Shown here: positions 34,667-46,219 of the stretch, piece after piece | Layout of the letters: each line of letters starts with the position of its first letter | Numbering within the stretch: position 1 is the stretch's first letter | NCBI GenBank assembly: GCA_022315425.1 | Contig: JAIUPT010000020.1 | Coordinates: 1,736,001 to 1,800,000, forward strand | Length of the DNA: 64,000 nucleotides | From: Pseudevernia furfuracea | Taxonomy: Eukaryota; Ascomycota; Lecanoromycetes; Lecanorales; Parmeliaceae | Reading direction: 5' to 3' | Made by a program: the position numbers and the translations under genes | Notes under the pieces: generated by a model | Database searches by the model: none | What the model was told of the DNA's origin: nothing | Seen by the model: only the letters and a program-made list of their open reading frames with translations

Positions 34667-37366
34667 TCATTCCTCATCGTCGTCTTCGTCCTTCGTTTCC
34701 TTCCCCACGGCTCCATGACCCCTCGCTTCCTGTTTCCACCAGAGCTCCGCCAAGAACTCCGCCGTGGAAGCGTCGTCGATGCCCTTATCCTCCCTGACCT
34801 TCAGAAACCTCGGGAACCGCATACTCAGCCCCCGATCCTCGTCCACCAACCCGATGGCCGCCAAGTACGTCGGGCTCCTCGTGACGTCCGCAAACGCCAT
34901 CTCCCACACCTCCTGCGGCTCGAACCAGACGTCCGGCCGGCCCACATACTCGACGTACGCCGGTCGCGCAATCAGGTTCTCCCCCGTCGCCTCGTTGTAT
35001 CGTTCCTTGTTCTCCTTGTAGAATTTGTCCGTGAAACCGGAGATGCATTTGGTGACGGCTTCCAGGCTGCCGGTGGACGGGTTGCGGACCGCGAGGAGGA
35101 TCGGGGACCACCATTTCGCCTTGCGGCCGGAGCCGTGCCAGGCGGCGATGGGGATGAGGTCGATGGTGTCGGAGGTGGTGGAGTAGTCTTTTTTCACCTT
35201 GAGCCAGGAGTCGAGGCGCTTGTCCGGGGTGTAGGTTGCGAGGAGGGGTTTGCGACGGGTGCCTGATGTCTTTTCTTCGGGTTTATCTGATGCGGTAGGC
35301 TTGGTTTTGGATTTGGCATTCCTGGATGATGATTTTGTTCGGGGTAGAGGTGGTGGAGGTGAGGGTGCTGTTCCTGGGTCATCGTCGTTGTGGTTTTCAT
35401 CGGCTTGAAGGGCTGGATTAGGGGCGTTGTCGAGGACTTTGACCATAATGCCTTCGCATTTGATGTCGGTGGCTGATTTGAAGAACTCGAGAACGGTTTC
35501 CGAGTCGGAGGACGTGGCGTCTATGCTCTTGACCCAGGTGAAGCGATTGGGGATTTCGACGAAAAGACTGCGGAGGAGCTCTCTTCTTTCGCGGAATGGT
35601 CTGTCGAGAAGTTCCTCACCGTTCAGGTACATGAGGTCGAAGGAGAAGAGGCAGACGGCTACTTTGATAGATTCGATCGCAACATCCTTTTTCGCTCTGT
35701 TAGTCAAGGTTTGGAACGCTTTGAGGTCGCCAGTTTCCTGGTCGATAGCTACGACTTCGCCTTCGAGAATGAAGCTGCTAACCCCTTCGCCACGTATTTG
35801 AGGCACGAGGGCAACCAGGTCGGGGTATTTATCTGTCATGACTTCCAGATGCCGGGAGAATATTGACACTTTGCCTTGCTCGTCACAGTGCACTTGGGCG
35901 CGTTGGCCGTCGTATTTGTATTCGCAACTGAAGTCACGGCCTTGGAGTTTGGTGAGCATTTCGCTCAGGTCACGGGTAATACTACCCAGCATGGGTCGTA
36001 ATGGGATGTGTAATCCCAGCCCACAGCGCAGCAGAAGCTCGTCGGAGATGCCGACTTCCAGAAGGCAGGGGACAAGGTCATTGTAGTTTGGCCGACGCGC
36101 GAAGCATGCTTTGACAAGCTCTTCGCCCTTGCTGTAGACTTCTGCCAGTCCTTCCTTCTTAAGCTTGGCAAGATCGGACTGTAGTCTAATGTCAAACGTT
36201 GCACCTTCGGGCTGTGACAACAGGAATGCGCGAGAAAGAGCAATAAGCATAGTAGTCTTCACAGCCCCTATTCGTAGATGTTGACACAGTGTCCTAACCA
36301 GATATCTGCTCTCCTCTGCGCCTTGTGAGTCTTGCAACAACCTCTCCACGATCCTTTGCTTGAACTCTTGACTACCCGTCCCTTTACTGTTGGCTACTTT
36401 GACTAAGCTTTCAAAGACTCCCTTGATAGTCAAGGGTTTCGGCTTGCGCAGGGTGTAAGTTTGTCGCTTCTTGGCTTCGAAGGCCACATCTCCTGCATCT
36501 CCATACTTATCGTAGAGCGTTTTGAGACTAGAGTTGTCCAGCATACATGTCTTCTTCAGCGCTTTTGAGATAGCCGAACCTCCAAGCCCTAGCTCCAGCG
36601 AGATGTAGGGAGGAGAGATGGCATTGGTAGCCAGCCAGACAGCGGGCAGTAGGCTCTCAGGATCACCTTCAATGATTGTTCGTAGAAAGTTGACCAAGGT
36701 ATCAACGATTTTGATGCGGCTCTGAGTGCTGTTGACAAGCACGAAGCATCTGGTGAGGAGTCCGTACGATGCATTACCACCTTCCGTCACCCAATGTTTC
36801 TTGAGATCCAGTATGTATTTCGAAGGATCGAAAATCAGAGGATTCTCATCGAACGGGACGGTCGAAGATATGGCGTCTTCAGCGGAGGTTGCCGATTGCA
36901 ATGATAAAGTGTCTTTCTTCTGTGCTCCATTTACCTGTGGCGGCATTGGTGCATGCTCTGGGGCAACATCTTGCTGCTGTGAGGGGCTGGTCTGGTGATT
37001 GAAAGCACCATTAGCGTTTTGGATAGACCTGTCATCCCTTAATGCTTGCACATCTTTTGGCTCCTCGATTGACCTAAAGGGTGGAGCTCCCAAAGCCCTA
37101 TCTTGTTCTTGCCATTCGGCCTGCAATTTTCGCGCATACTCTTCATCGGTAAGGGTTTGGGCATCAACATCAGCATCGGCATCAACATCATTGCTGCATC
37201 CTTCCTGTGATCCTAAACTTTCATTAGAAAGATCATGGGATCGCGCGTCTATTTTCTTTGGTGCCCTTTCCCCTTTTTGTTTGCTGAAGAAGAAGTCGAG
37301 GCTTCCTACAGTTTGCGGTGAGGACTGGTGATTGTTGGTCTTACGACGCTTGGAAGGCGTGGACAT
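34667..37366 (-). CDS. cdc9: ATP-dependent DNA ligase I (Cdc9)
   Basis: Joins Okazaki fragments and seals nicks in nuclear DNA. Uninterrupted frame; I start at the ATG at 37366 (MSTPSKRRKTNN...), giving 899 residues; the frame extends five codons further upstream but has no ATG there. Near the N-terminus 'VGSLDFFFSKQKG' resembles a PCNA-binding box. The DNA-binding domain runs from about residue 190 to 430. The nucleotidyl-transfer lysine is in 'EYKYDGQRAQV' (residue 484). Other ligase motifs seen are 'FILEGEVVAID', 'FDLMYLNGEELLDRPFRERR', 'CEGIMVKVLDN' and 'DSWLKVKKDY'. Between the last two lies an Asp/Pro/Ser/Lys-rich insertion of about 60 residues (near 645-705). The C-terminal OB part is complete with 'RFPRFLKVREDKG', and the very end is Asp/Glu-rich. 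Divergent from the TIP20-type gene. Confidence 0.95.
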   Translation of the reverse strand: MSTPSKRRKTNNHQSSPQTVGSLDFFFSKQKGERAPKKIDARSHDLSNESLGSQEGCSNDVDADADVDAQTLTDEEYARKLQAEWQEQDRALGAPPFRSIEEPKDVQALRDDRSIQNANGAFNHQTSPSQQQDVAPEHAPMPPQVNGAQKKDTLSLQSATSAEDAISSTVPFDENPLIFDPSKYILDLKKHWVTEGGNASYGLLTRCFVLVNSTQSRIKIVDTLVNFLRTIIEGDPESLLPAVWLATNAISPPYISLELGLGGSAISKALKKTCMLDNSSLKTLYDKYGDAGDVAFEAKKRQTYTLRKPKPLTIKGVFESLVKVANSKGTGSQEFKQRIVERLLQDSQGAEESRYLVRTLCQHLRIGAVKTTMLIALSRAFLLSQPEGATFDIRLQSDLAKLKKEGLAEVYSKGEELVKACFARRPNYNDLVPCLLEVGISDELLLRCGLGLHIPLRPMLGSITRDLSEMLTKLQGRDFSCEYKYDGQRAQVHCDEQGKVSIFSRHLEVMTDKYPDLVALVPQIRGEGVSSFILEGEVVAIDQETGDLKAFQTLTNRAKKDVAIESIKVAVCLFSFDLMYLNGEELLDRPFRERRELLRSLFVEIPNRFTWVKSIDATSSDSETVLEFFKSATDIKCEGIMVKVLDNAPNPALQADENHNDDDPGTAPSPPPPLPRTKSSSRNAKSKTKPTASDKPEEKTSGTRRKPLLATYTPDKRLDSWLKVKKDYSTTSDTIDLIPIAAWHGSGRKAKWWSPILLAVRNPSTGSLEAVTKCISGFTDKFYKENKERYNEATGENLIARPAYVEYVGRPDVWFEPQEVWEMAFADVTRSPTYLAAIGLVDEDRGLSMRFPRFLKVREDKGIDDASTAEFLAELWWKQEARGHGAVGKETKDEDDDEE

Positions 37367-37599
37367 CGCCAACGATGGCACTTTGGCTCATACTCAGCTA
37401 CTGTCATGTCGAGCTTGTGGATGGCATACTGAACATCGTCATGATGCAGGCACGGGTAGAAATTAAACGCGTGGGCCCGCGCTTGCGGCACACCTACTAC
37501 ACGTGTATCAGGCTAACCTATAGCTGCCGCTCTTTAAAGTACTTACCCTGTCCGCAGAACAGCCTTTTGCCTGAGGTTGTAGTCGTCCGCATCAGAGTC
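37367..37599. promoter_or_regulatory. Shared divergent promoter, cdc9 and tip20
   Basis: Only 233 bp separate the start codons of the minus-strand ligase and the plus-strand tether gene, so both promoters must fit here or overlap the 5' ends. No specific site is identified with confidence; I do not see a clean MCB element (ACGCGT), although 'AACGCGTGGG' near 37466 contains ACGCGT-like bases (AACGCGT). Confidence 0.6.
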
Positions 37600-40195
37600 A
37601 TGGCTGAGGTTGCTTATCGAACAAACGCTTCTCGAATTGCCGACGAGGAGCGAGATATACGGGTCGAAGACTACTTAAATGACAAGCTGCAAAACAACAC
37701 CGACTTGGCAAACATCGATTCTCTGCTCGAGGATGTAAAAGCTCAGCAGGTCCTGCTCCAGCAGCAGGTATGCCCCTCGACCTATCTACCTTCGCCAATG
37801 CCATCCCTGACCAGTCTTAGCTACAAGAGGCCAAGACAATTCTCCATGAGACCACAGAAGCATCCATTGCGCACTCGAACGATCTCCACCAACGTGCCAG
37901 ACAGTTCAAGTCGCAGCAAAATGACATAGACCGTCGTTTAATGATTGTGACCCAGTCCGAAACAAGTGATGATGCGGTACGAAAGTTCGACTCTAGCATG
38001 GAGAGCTTGCGGAAGCTGGACGTGGCCAAGGAGTATATGGAATTGCTTACGGAAGTTGAGAACCTAAGGTCTTAACGATCTCACAGCCATGGCTAAATCC
38101 ACTCATACTAACGTCTCGTATGCAGCACCGATGCACGCTACAACTTCAGGAAATCTCCTCAAGATGCTCTTCAGCCATACCTCCGGCTCCAAAGCCTCGT
38201 CAATGCTCTGAAAGATGCTCAGCCTGCTGCCGAAGATGCCGCCCCACACTTGATAGACCATGTTGATAGGACTGCTCGCACGTTGTGGAAGCAAATGAAA
38301 GATGCCTTTGCCGGTGAATTCGAAGCTACGCTAAAAAAGATGCAGTGGCCAGGGAAAGACGTCACTTTGGACGGACAGCTGGAGCAAGAGTGGACGGATG
38401 GCGTTAAAAAGCTACTCGAGCTACAAGGACCGGAATTGGAAGCAAGGGATAGTCAAACTGCAGACAGTACGAAAGGAGAAGAGCCTTTGGTGCTTCTCCC
38501 ACTGGAGGTCATGGCCAAGTCCCTAGAACTCCGCTTCAAGTATCATTTCGAGGGTGACAGACCAACGAATAAGCTCAATAAGGTAAATTTAAATGGTGGG
38601 ACTTTGCATGGCCAACACGCTGACACCAACAGCCTGAGTACTTTCTCTCTCACGTCATTGGTCTGCTAAATACCTACGACGACTTCTTTGCTATCTACTT
38701 ACAGCCTGTACTGCGGGAACATTTCAGAAAGTCAAACCTAGCTTTGACGTCGATCTACATTGATTCTACCTCTGCGCTTATCACCTCCTTACTGCCAATG
38801 CTCCGCCGCAAAATCTTTGTTCTGATGCCCCAAGTTTCCCAGCAGCCGCAACTTTTAAGTCACCTTATACATGAGCTCATGAGGTTCGACGTCAGCTTAA
38901 GAGATGAGTGGAATTACGATGGAGGTTACGCTATTGAAGGATGGAAAGGTCTGACCTGGGAAGTCTTGGTGAAGAAGGATTGGTTCGGCCGATGGTTGGA
39001 AGTGGAGAAGAACTTTGCTCTGTCTCGATATCAGAACATCATCGATGCGCCGGAAAGTGGAGAAATAGACTATGACAGCGTTGATCCAGGGGCAACAAAG
39101 CCTACTTATGCTGCTATTAGAGTTAACGACCTCCTCGAAACTGTTACAGATCGTTATAGACCATTAACATCCTTCTCCCAGAAACTTCGATTCCTAATTG
39201 ATATCCAAATCACCATATTCGATCGCTTCCACTCCCGCTTTCATGACTCCCTGGAAGCCTACCTGGCGAGAACATCCTCCATCGCCCGCACAGTCCAAGG
39301 CGTTTCCCGTGAAAGCCAAGCCGAGCTTCAAGGGCTCGGTGGCTTAGAACGCCTGTGTCGTATCTACGGCAGCGCAGAGTATTTGGAAAAGAAGATGCGC
39401 GACTGGAGCGATGATGTCTTCTTCCTCGATCTTTGGGATGAGCTGCAGGATCGTGCTCGTCGGAGTACAGGGAAGAACCTTGCAGGCCCTATGAGCGTGG
39501 AGGACGTGGCAGAACGCACCTCCAGCACTGTTGGCTCGGAGGAGGACTCTGGAGCCCTTTTCGACGAGACTGCGGGAGCGTATAGACGCCTGCGTGTCCG
39601 CACAGAAGGCGTTATCCAGGACATGCTCATCTACAGTGTTCGCGAGTCTCTTCGACCATACGGCCGCATCAACCCGTGGTCGACTCTTTCCGCCGAGTCT
39701 AACTCATCGCTCAGTTTAACGGCGGAGCTCGATGCCACTGTCCAGCAGTTGAACGAATACCTGTCCTTCATCTCCAAGGTCCTGGCGCAGGCGCCGTTAA
39801 GACGCGTTGTCCGCCAAGTTGCGCTTGCTATGCAGGCCTTCCTGTGGGATCATGTATTGATGCGTTACACCTTCTCCGCGAGCGGTAATGCACAATTTCA
39901 GCGGGATGTAGAAGTCATCTGGGAGACCATGGACCGATGTTTGGGTGAGGGGCAAGGAGAGATAGGGATGCGGAAACTGAAGGAAGGCTTAGTACTCCTG
40001 GGACTGCCTGTGAAGGATGAAGACGGCGAGGGAAATGGAGACGAAGATGTTGGGTTGGGCTTGTGGGAGGTAGAGAAAAGGGTGTTTCGAAATAACGAAA
40101 GCGGACGGGAAGTCTTGGACGAGCTGGGTCTGGAGGTGCTGAGTGAGAGTGAGGCAAGGCATGTACTTGAGAGGAGGATAGAATTAGGCCATTAG
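37600..40195 (+). CDS. tip20: RINT-1/TIP20 family vesicle-tether subunit
   Basis: Four exons (37600-37767, 37821-38068, 38126-38582, 38633-40195; introns 53, 57 and 50 bp) give about 811 residues. The N-terminal part is a coiled coil ('QFKSQQNDIDRRLMIV', 'SLRKLDVAKEYMELLTEVE'). The rest is the helical RINT1_TIP20 domain with 'GLLNTYDDFFAIYLQPVL', 'LSHLIHELMRFDVSLRDEW', 'LTWEVLVKKDWFGRWLEVEK' and a C-terminal region ending in 'LGLEVLSESEARHVLERRIE'. Family members belong to the Dsl1 complex on the ER, which captures COPI vesicles returning from the Golgi; this role is inferred. The intron 2 donor is GTCTTA, a weak 5' site, but the frame and the TACTAAC-like branch at 38107 support it. Confidence 0.85.
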
Positions 40196-41278
40196 GTCAG
40201 CACCAGGAACACGATTGGTATTCGCCATTGGACCATGACAGCTTTATCCAAGAATACCTTAAGCCTCCTTAGCTTAGGCTCATTACAGTTCCGCAAAGAT
40301 TACCTTACAGTACCTGAGCTTTTGGTGCACCACCTCGCCAGTCAGACCCCACCATTATTACTCCACAGCTCACGTACCTTGAGTCCTGCCTCAAAGAAGG
40401 TGGGCGTGGCTATTAGCATATAAATTTCTGTATTGCAATCGCCGTGTTCACGTGCGCAGGATTTGCGGATTGTAGGAGGTAGTAAGAGAAAGGTGCGATC
40501 TCTCGATAATAGCAGCATTCAAGTGATCACAGGTAAGGGAATTCCCCAAGTCAGAGTGTCCAAATTTGACCCAGAAACCTGTGTTTCATCTATGTTTACT
40601 CGTACAGATATACTCTATATTACCGGTACGCTAGGTGTATTGATACAGTTTATGACCATTTATCCCCCCCAATGCACTAGCATCCAGCCCTATTTCTGCT
40701 TCGAAAGCGTACTGAGTGACCACCTAGCAACCTCCAAAGCTTTGGCTATCTTATCGCAACGATCTTCTCGCACAATATCATGGAGACATGAGGAATCCAC
40801 AGTGCTTTTGGCTTTGCTTCATCTCACCTATGCCAGAGATCATCCTGACCGAAAGGGTCTATTTCTGGGCACGGTATCTCATTCTCTCACGAATTTCGTT
40901 TCATGCAAAAAAAACTTCTTTCTCGGAATGACCGTGGGGGTTTTGAATTATTTTCATTTTCGTCGCATTGGTAGCAACTTACGGACCCGTTAGGTCTCTC
41001 ATTAAAATGAAAGATAAAACCACATTTCAAATGTACTTTCAACTAATGCTATTATTACTGGTGGGCTGTGGTAGCTTCTTGTGCCAGACCCAAAAGTAGC
41101 AGACACGGTTGAAGCTCAAAATCGACGACCTCCCAGGTCAGTGCTATATAAGCTTGTGTTTCCTCCGCTCTTGTACAACATCATCAGAGTTCTTATCCGG
41201 CTGTTCTTTCCTCTCTTCAAAGAAAAGTCCACAACCATAGATATCAGTCACAAAATCACCATATTCCCTACCTGTATC
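40196..41278. other. Intergenic, one doubtful 186-codon frame
   Basis: A plus-strand frame at 40433-40993 is open for 186 codons but has no domain, signal or repeated pattern, and its start region is unlike a leader; I treat it as chance. The bases before 41279 are a plausible promoter for the esterase gene (TATA-like 'GCTATATAAGC' at about 41141). Confidence 0.5.
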
Positions 41279-42497
41279 ATGCATTCTACCTCTTCACTCG
41301 CGGCGATCCTCTCAGCTAGTCTAAGCATTCGTTCCTCGTTTGCGTCTCCCCTCGACTTCGTCAAATCCCTTGACAATGTTCTACACAAGCGTGCTGGCCC
41401 TATCGTCAAGTACCAGGCACTCGGCGATTCCTGTTCAGCGGGTATCGGGGCCGGAAATGCTGTGAACTCCGGCGGAGGTGGTAACAACTGCCAGCGTACT
41501 GACGGATCTTATGCCTTTCAGCTCATGAATGACGCCGACGTGGTCAATCAGCAGGGCTCAGACTACCGTACGTACATCCCGGAGCTGTTTCTTCCCTTTT
41601 CATAGCAAGGCCTAGCTCTCAAGACCTTCTCGGGAGAGTCGTCTTTCAACTTAGTCATGTTCCTGGAAATAATTACGCTAACCCAGGACTTTTTGCAGAA
41701 TTCAATTTCCTTGCATGCTCTGGCGCTACTTCAACCGACGAATACGCCAATCAAATCCAAGACCCCAGCTTCGCGAAAGGTGCAGATCTCTATACTGTCA
41801 CCGCTGGCGGCAACGACATCGGTTTTGGCGACATAGTAAAACATTGCGTTTACTCCCTCATCTTCGGTAGTGGCCCATGCGATGGCCTACTCCAGAACGT
41901 CGCCGACCAATCCGCGAATATTGGGACCGATCTAGGCCAGAATCTCAACACCCTCTATAGCGCGCTAGTCAACGCCAAAGGTAGCAGCGGCAAAGCGGTA
42001 GTCCTCCCTTACGTTCGCTTCTATCCAGACGGCGGAGGCGTTGGCGACCCTCGCTTCTGTGTCACTGGCAGCGATGCGCAAGCCATGCGCGTTAGACTCA
42101 ACACAGCCGTCGACAACTCAACAGCCAACTCGTAGCCGTCGCCAAACAAGTTCACGTCGACATCGTGAACCCTGATGACCTCAACGCCGCTTTTGACGGC
42201 TACCGCTTCTGCGAGTCCAATTCTAACGTTCCCTGGTTGTTCGACGATATCGAGAACGAACTGGGCGGGCAGGCGTCAGAAGGCACTTATCCGTCGACTG
42301 CGGATGGCACTGCGAGCGGGGCGTTGACGAATCCACTTACGAATTCACCGTTGGATCCAGGCACCGCGGCCACTGTGGCGGGTTTAAGCAGTTTTTCGAA
42401 TATTTTTCATCCGACAAAGGATGGGCACACAGCTTACGAGAAGGTATTGAAGGCGCATATCCTTGGTCAGCCGGCTCCTGGTCCTCCCTCTAGTTAG
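41279..42497 (+). pseudogene. Secreted SGNH/GDSL esterase, frameshifted
   Basis: Predicted extracellular lipase/esterase. Exon 1 (41279-41567) encodes a signal peptide (MHSTSSLAAILSASLS...), a propeptide-like 'VLHKRAG' and block I 'YQALGDSCSAGIGAGN' with the catalytic serine. An intron of 131 bp (41568-41698) follows. Exon 2 has 'NFLACSGATS' and block III 'TVTAGGNDIGFGD'. After 'RLNTAVD' (about 42112) the homology continues only in another frame ('QLVAVAKQVHVDIVNPDDLN' and the block V-like 'IFHPTKDGHTAYEK' ending at 42497). The original frame hits TAG at 42133-42135. The pattern fits the loss of one C in GTCGACAACTC. It is either a true pseudogene or a sequence error; no intron fits. The serine block has Cys after Ser where Tyr is usual. 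Confidence 0.8.
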
Positions 42498-43915
42498 GGA
42501 GAGGGCAAGGTGAGAGGGGTGGGATGGAATGGGATGCTGCTTCTGTGTCTCCCAACCCCAAGGCGCCCGATGGTCCGCCCCCAGTTTCTGGACTACTGAT
42601 GTGTGGATGGATCGGTCTGGACTATCGGTTCTAATTGTCCAAGAATCTGATTTTTGGGTGTGATTTGTGATGAATACCTGAGTCTGATGGGAGTACCTTT
42701 AGTAGCGACTGAGCTGATTCCATCAATCGCTTTATCATTATTCAATCATTATGCACCAGTCACATGATTATGGCTTTTAGTGGTCTTCGGAGAGGGTCTA
42801 CACGCTGTTTTTGATACTTAAAAGAAAGATGGGAGGCTACAAAAGCTTTGAAAGAAGATTTGAACAGTTGAACCAGTAGTCCAGACCGGTTCAGGCCTCG
42901 GAACCGGTAATCCGGACCCATCGGGCGGCTTGCCCAATCCAAGAGCACTGATTTCCCATACTTACTCTATTTGCTAGCGAAGAGTAGCTGCTATTAAACG
43001 ACACTAGATCCCCAATGACATATCTACATCTTTGAACTTGAATCGTCTCGGTTTACCTCGAAGTGCAACACCCTGGCAAATGCAATACTCTAATAAAACT
43101 CGATAAATCCGGGGGCAGGCTCTGAGCGATCCAACCCCGGAAACTCACCCTGAACCTGAACAAATCCAAAACTTCATAATAATCCGACGTTCCACAACAG
43201 TATTATAAGAGAACTTAAACAATAAAATTCAAAACGTAGAATACGATCTCTATAGCTTCAACTATTTTTGATATGGGAGTTGTGATAAAGTCATGTAATA
43301 CTCGCGTAACAGGACGAGGAACTCGTCGAGGTTTCAGACTAGAGTAGGTTGGGGTTGGGGTTTTCGGGGTAGTCTCCCCCAGAGCCCACCCCTGGATTAA
43401 TCGGGTTTGGGTGTATTGCATTTGGCCAGGCATTAATTTTTGTAGAGAATGGCGTTCCCTCGGCCCCAAGCTTCACAGCCTTTCCATATCCTGATTGACT
43501 TATATCACAGAAGTATCGATCCTTTCCGATCCGGGGCTCAGGCCTCGAAGTACGCGCGCCAGTCGCCGCACGCACTGAATGCCTAATGCCACCTTCCTGT
43601 CACGGCTAGGCGAGGCTCTTGGATGAGGCTGTGCTTATTCTTTCTGCAAAGATCTTGCCAGCATGCGTCTCTACAAGAGGCATCTCCGTTTGCGATGCTC
43701 GTAGCACTCCACCGATCTCTGTAACGGACGATGATAGTCCTGCTGGTCTCTGGGACACTCGAGCGCGATGACTAGCTAGTTTTCTCGAATTCGCCTGTCT
43801 TTGTGCTACAATCGCTCGTTGCGTTTGGAATTTACAGATTGAATGGGCGCCTTTCACGCCTAGAATCTAGTTCCTTCGAAGATGGACTCCGTCCTTTGAG
43901 AGCAGTTTGCCCATT
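42498..43915. other. Intergenic; small palindrome, no gene
   Basis: No gene supported. At 42879-42917 an imperfect inverted repeat (GTCCAGACCGGTTC facing GAACCGGTAATCCGGAC) could form a hairpin. The minus-strand frames at 43215-43575 and 43606-43857 show no domain. Confidence 0.5.
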
Positions 43916-45730
43916 ATGGAAGCCCTAGCAGCCGCATCAAGTGTGGCAGGAATCCTGAGTTTGCTAGGCCAAAGTATCGATGGTGTCTCGAAACTCAGAG
44001 GATTTCTATTGAATGTCTCGTGTGCTTCCAGACATGTCAGCCTTTTTCTCTACGACATCAAGTGCCTCCTTGAAGCCCTTCATGCTGCCAAACAGCTCGC
44101 CGACAGGCTGCCTGAGGACTTCAAAGACTCCCAGATTACTGCCCTCCAGATACAGCTCGAATTTTGCTCTACCGATGTTCATCGGCTCCTCGAGAGTGCA
44201 AGCTCCCTTCGCCCAGCGTCAGAGGTCGGGGCAAAGGCCTGGATAAAGAAATTTTGGAATGCCGTTAATAAAGATGTTTTGAGAAACGCACGCGAAGAGC
44301 TTGAAAGGCACAGACAAGCCATTGAGCTTAGCCTGACAGTCCTAGGAAGGTATGTTTGAGCCTCTAAAGAGGTACGATGCCTGAGGCTGAACTAAAATGG
44401 CAGGACGCTCGACGTTTCTGCAGCTGCAAACATCAAGAAACTTGATAGTAAAATCGATATAGGTACTGCGGCGTCGCTGTCGAAAATCGAGAGGCAGAAT
44501 GTAGTCCTCGAGAGGATCGAATCACATGCAAAAAGCAGAGTGCAAAGTTCTGCCGACAGTGTGCAAAGCTTAAAGAGTATAGCAAGCTCGCTGTCAAGGA
44601 TTGAAGCTTTGGCTGCCTCAGCCGCTAGTGCTTCAATATCACAAAGATCAAATGACTTGAAAGAATCAAAACCCAAGCAACGGTCTAGACGCCGTGCAAC
44701 CGGGGATTTTGCACCTACGTATCAACGAGGCTCCCCTAGGTCGTCATTGAGGCGCTCATCAGCCAGCGCACAAAGCTTGCCGGCTGTCCCAACGATTCCG
44801 GAAACATATTCCCACCTATTTGAAGATCTGACAGAAGCCAATGGCACAGAAGGCAATGCTAAAAAGGGCACACATTCGCGGGCTCGCATGCTCGAAGACT
44901 TGGATCAGACAGACGACGATCCATTTGTACCAAAAAATCCCCGCAGCGACGTCCATTGCTGGGACCCCCAAATCGATGTCGCATTACATCAACAATACCG
45001 GACCTTTAGCGACTTAAAGCGCCAATGCTTGACAGAACTATATCCTAGCGATGTCCTGGAGTATATTTCGCTGATCAGAGTGATGAAATCCTACGAAGAT
45101 AAGATCAATGTTCTCAACTTGCTCAATCTCGGATCCAACTTTTTTGCACGCCAAGCGGCGAAAGTACACCTTCATCTCTGCGAGAGTGATCTAGAGATAC
45201 TGAAGTGGGAACGAACTGCTTTACAAGAACGTCTTACGGCTTTACGTCTAGTCGCACTGACCTCACGAAGACGTTGCATACTAGCAGGTCATTCGCTGCA
45301 AGGAATTGACGATCGAATCCGCCCACCAGACCTCTTCAACGACCCAAACGAAATTTTCGACCTATCGCTCAGCCCTCAACCCGAAAGAGCACCGCGGCCA
45401 ACTTCCAATGGCGTTCTCGAGAGAGAGGTCAAATGCGAGGTCCTCGACGAATGGTCAACCAATCGAGACCGCATCAATCGCTGGCTGCTTCACTGTCTGC
45501 AATCCGACGAGGAGCAAGCCCAGCTTCACAAATCTATGCTAGCAGAACCGTCGCTCAAAGACGAGGACTGGGCTAGACAGGTACTGAGACACTGGTATAT
45601 TGATGAAGCTGCGCTTGGTCACGAAGTCAAGACGTCGCTCTCCATTGGCGCGGTTGACAGCCATACCGTAGACGATACACCAGACGACGAATGGGCTAGC
45701 CTCCCGCCCGTGCCGATGCAGTATATTTGA
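43916..45730 (+). CDS. Fungal N-terminal-domain protein with coiled coil
   Basis: Two exons (43916-44349 and 44404-45730; 54-bp intron) give 586 residues. The start 'MEALAAASSVAGILSLLGQS' followed by 'GVSKLRGFLL' is typical of the helical fungal_N domain that heads many fungal NLR-like (STAND) and signalling proteins. It is followed by a second helical stretch with 'LDSKIDIGTAASLSKIERQN' and 'RIESHAKSRVQSSADSV', likely coiled coil. A Ser/Arg/Pro-rich linker leads to a C-terminal region with 'ALHQQYRTFSDLKRQCLTEL' and 'QAAKVHLHLCESDLEILKWE'. No NACHT or NB-ARC P-loop, no WD or ankyrin repeats are seen, so this is not a full NLR. The function is unknown. The ATG at 43916 is the first in frame. 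Confidence 0.8.
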
Positions 45731-46219
45731 GGCACTTCCGGTCTCTTGTCGCACTGTACATTTTTGTGCTAATGAAGCGCTCAGTTACTCATGGGATATG
45801 CTGGAGAGCTGGATTCAAGGGAGTGCGTAAAAGAATTTAGACGAGGTATCTCAGACTGCGGCCCGCACCTGCTGTCATGAGCGGGCTTGAGAACAAAACA
45901 CAGAAATAGAAGGCACGCTATAGTGCTCAACGCGGAATTACTGTCTTCCACTTGCGTGCTGTTTGTTGGTAAACTGCTGCTTCCTGGTTGCTCATCGTAT
46001 TTTGGGGGTTGCCTTGCCAATGCGGTCTAAAAACTTTCCTGATCGTTCAGATGGCTAACACAAAGTCGCAAATGGTTAATATAAAGAAACCTTCTACTGA
46101 GCATTAGTACTTATATTAGTACTAGCATTGACTGGTCCGAACTTTTATTCTCGCAGGAACACCCTATATCTTTACATCAGCGCTCGAAGAAAACGGTCCA
46201 CCTCCAACGCTAAGAAGAC
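45731..46219. other. Intergenic, promoter side of RING gene
   Basis: About 490 bp between two same-strand genes. No domain-bearing frame is present; the minus-strand frame at 45781-46020 is short and featureless. Tandem TTAGTACTT-like words occur near 46105-46125. Confidence 0.55.

Noticed and set aside
34661..35266. 201-codon plus-strand frame
   Set aside because: Lies fully opposite the DNA ligase 3' end; composition (Arg/Val/Asp-rich) is what antisense of that coding region gives.
40433..40993. 186-codon plus-strand frame before the esterase
   Set aside because: No recognisable domain, signal peptide or splice context; length alone is not enough.
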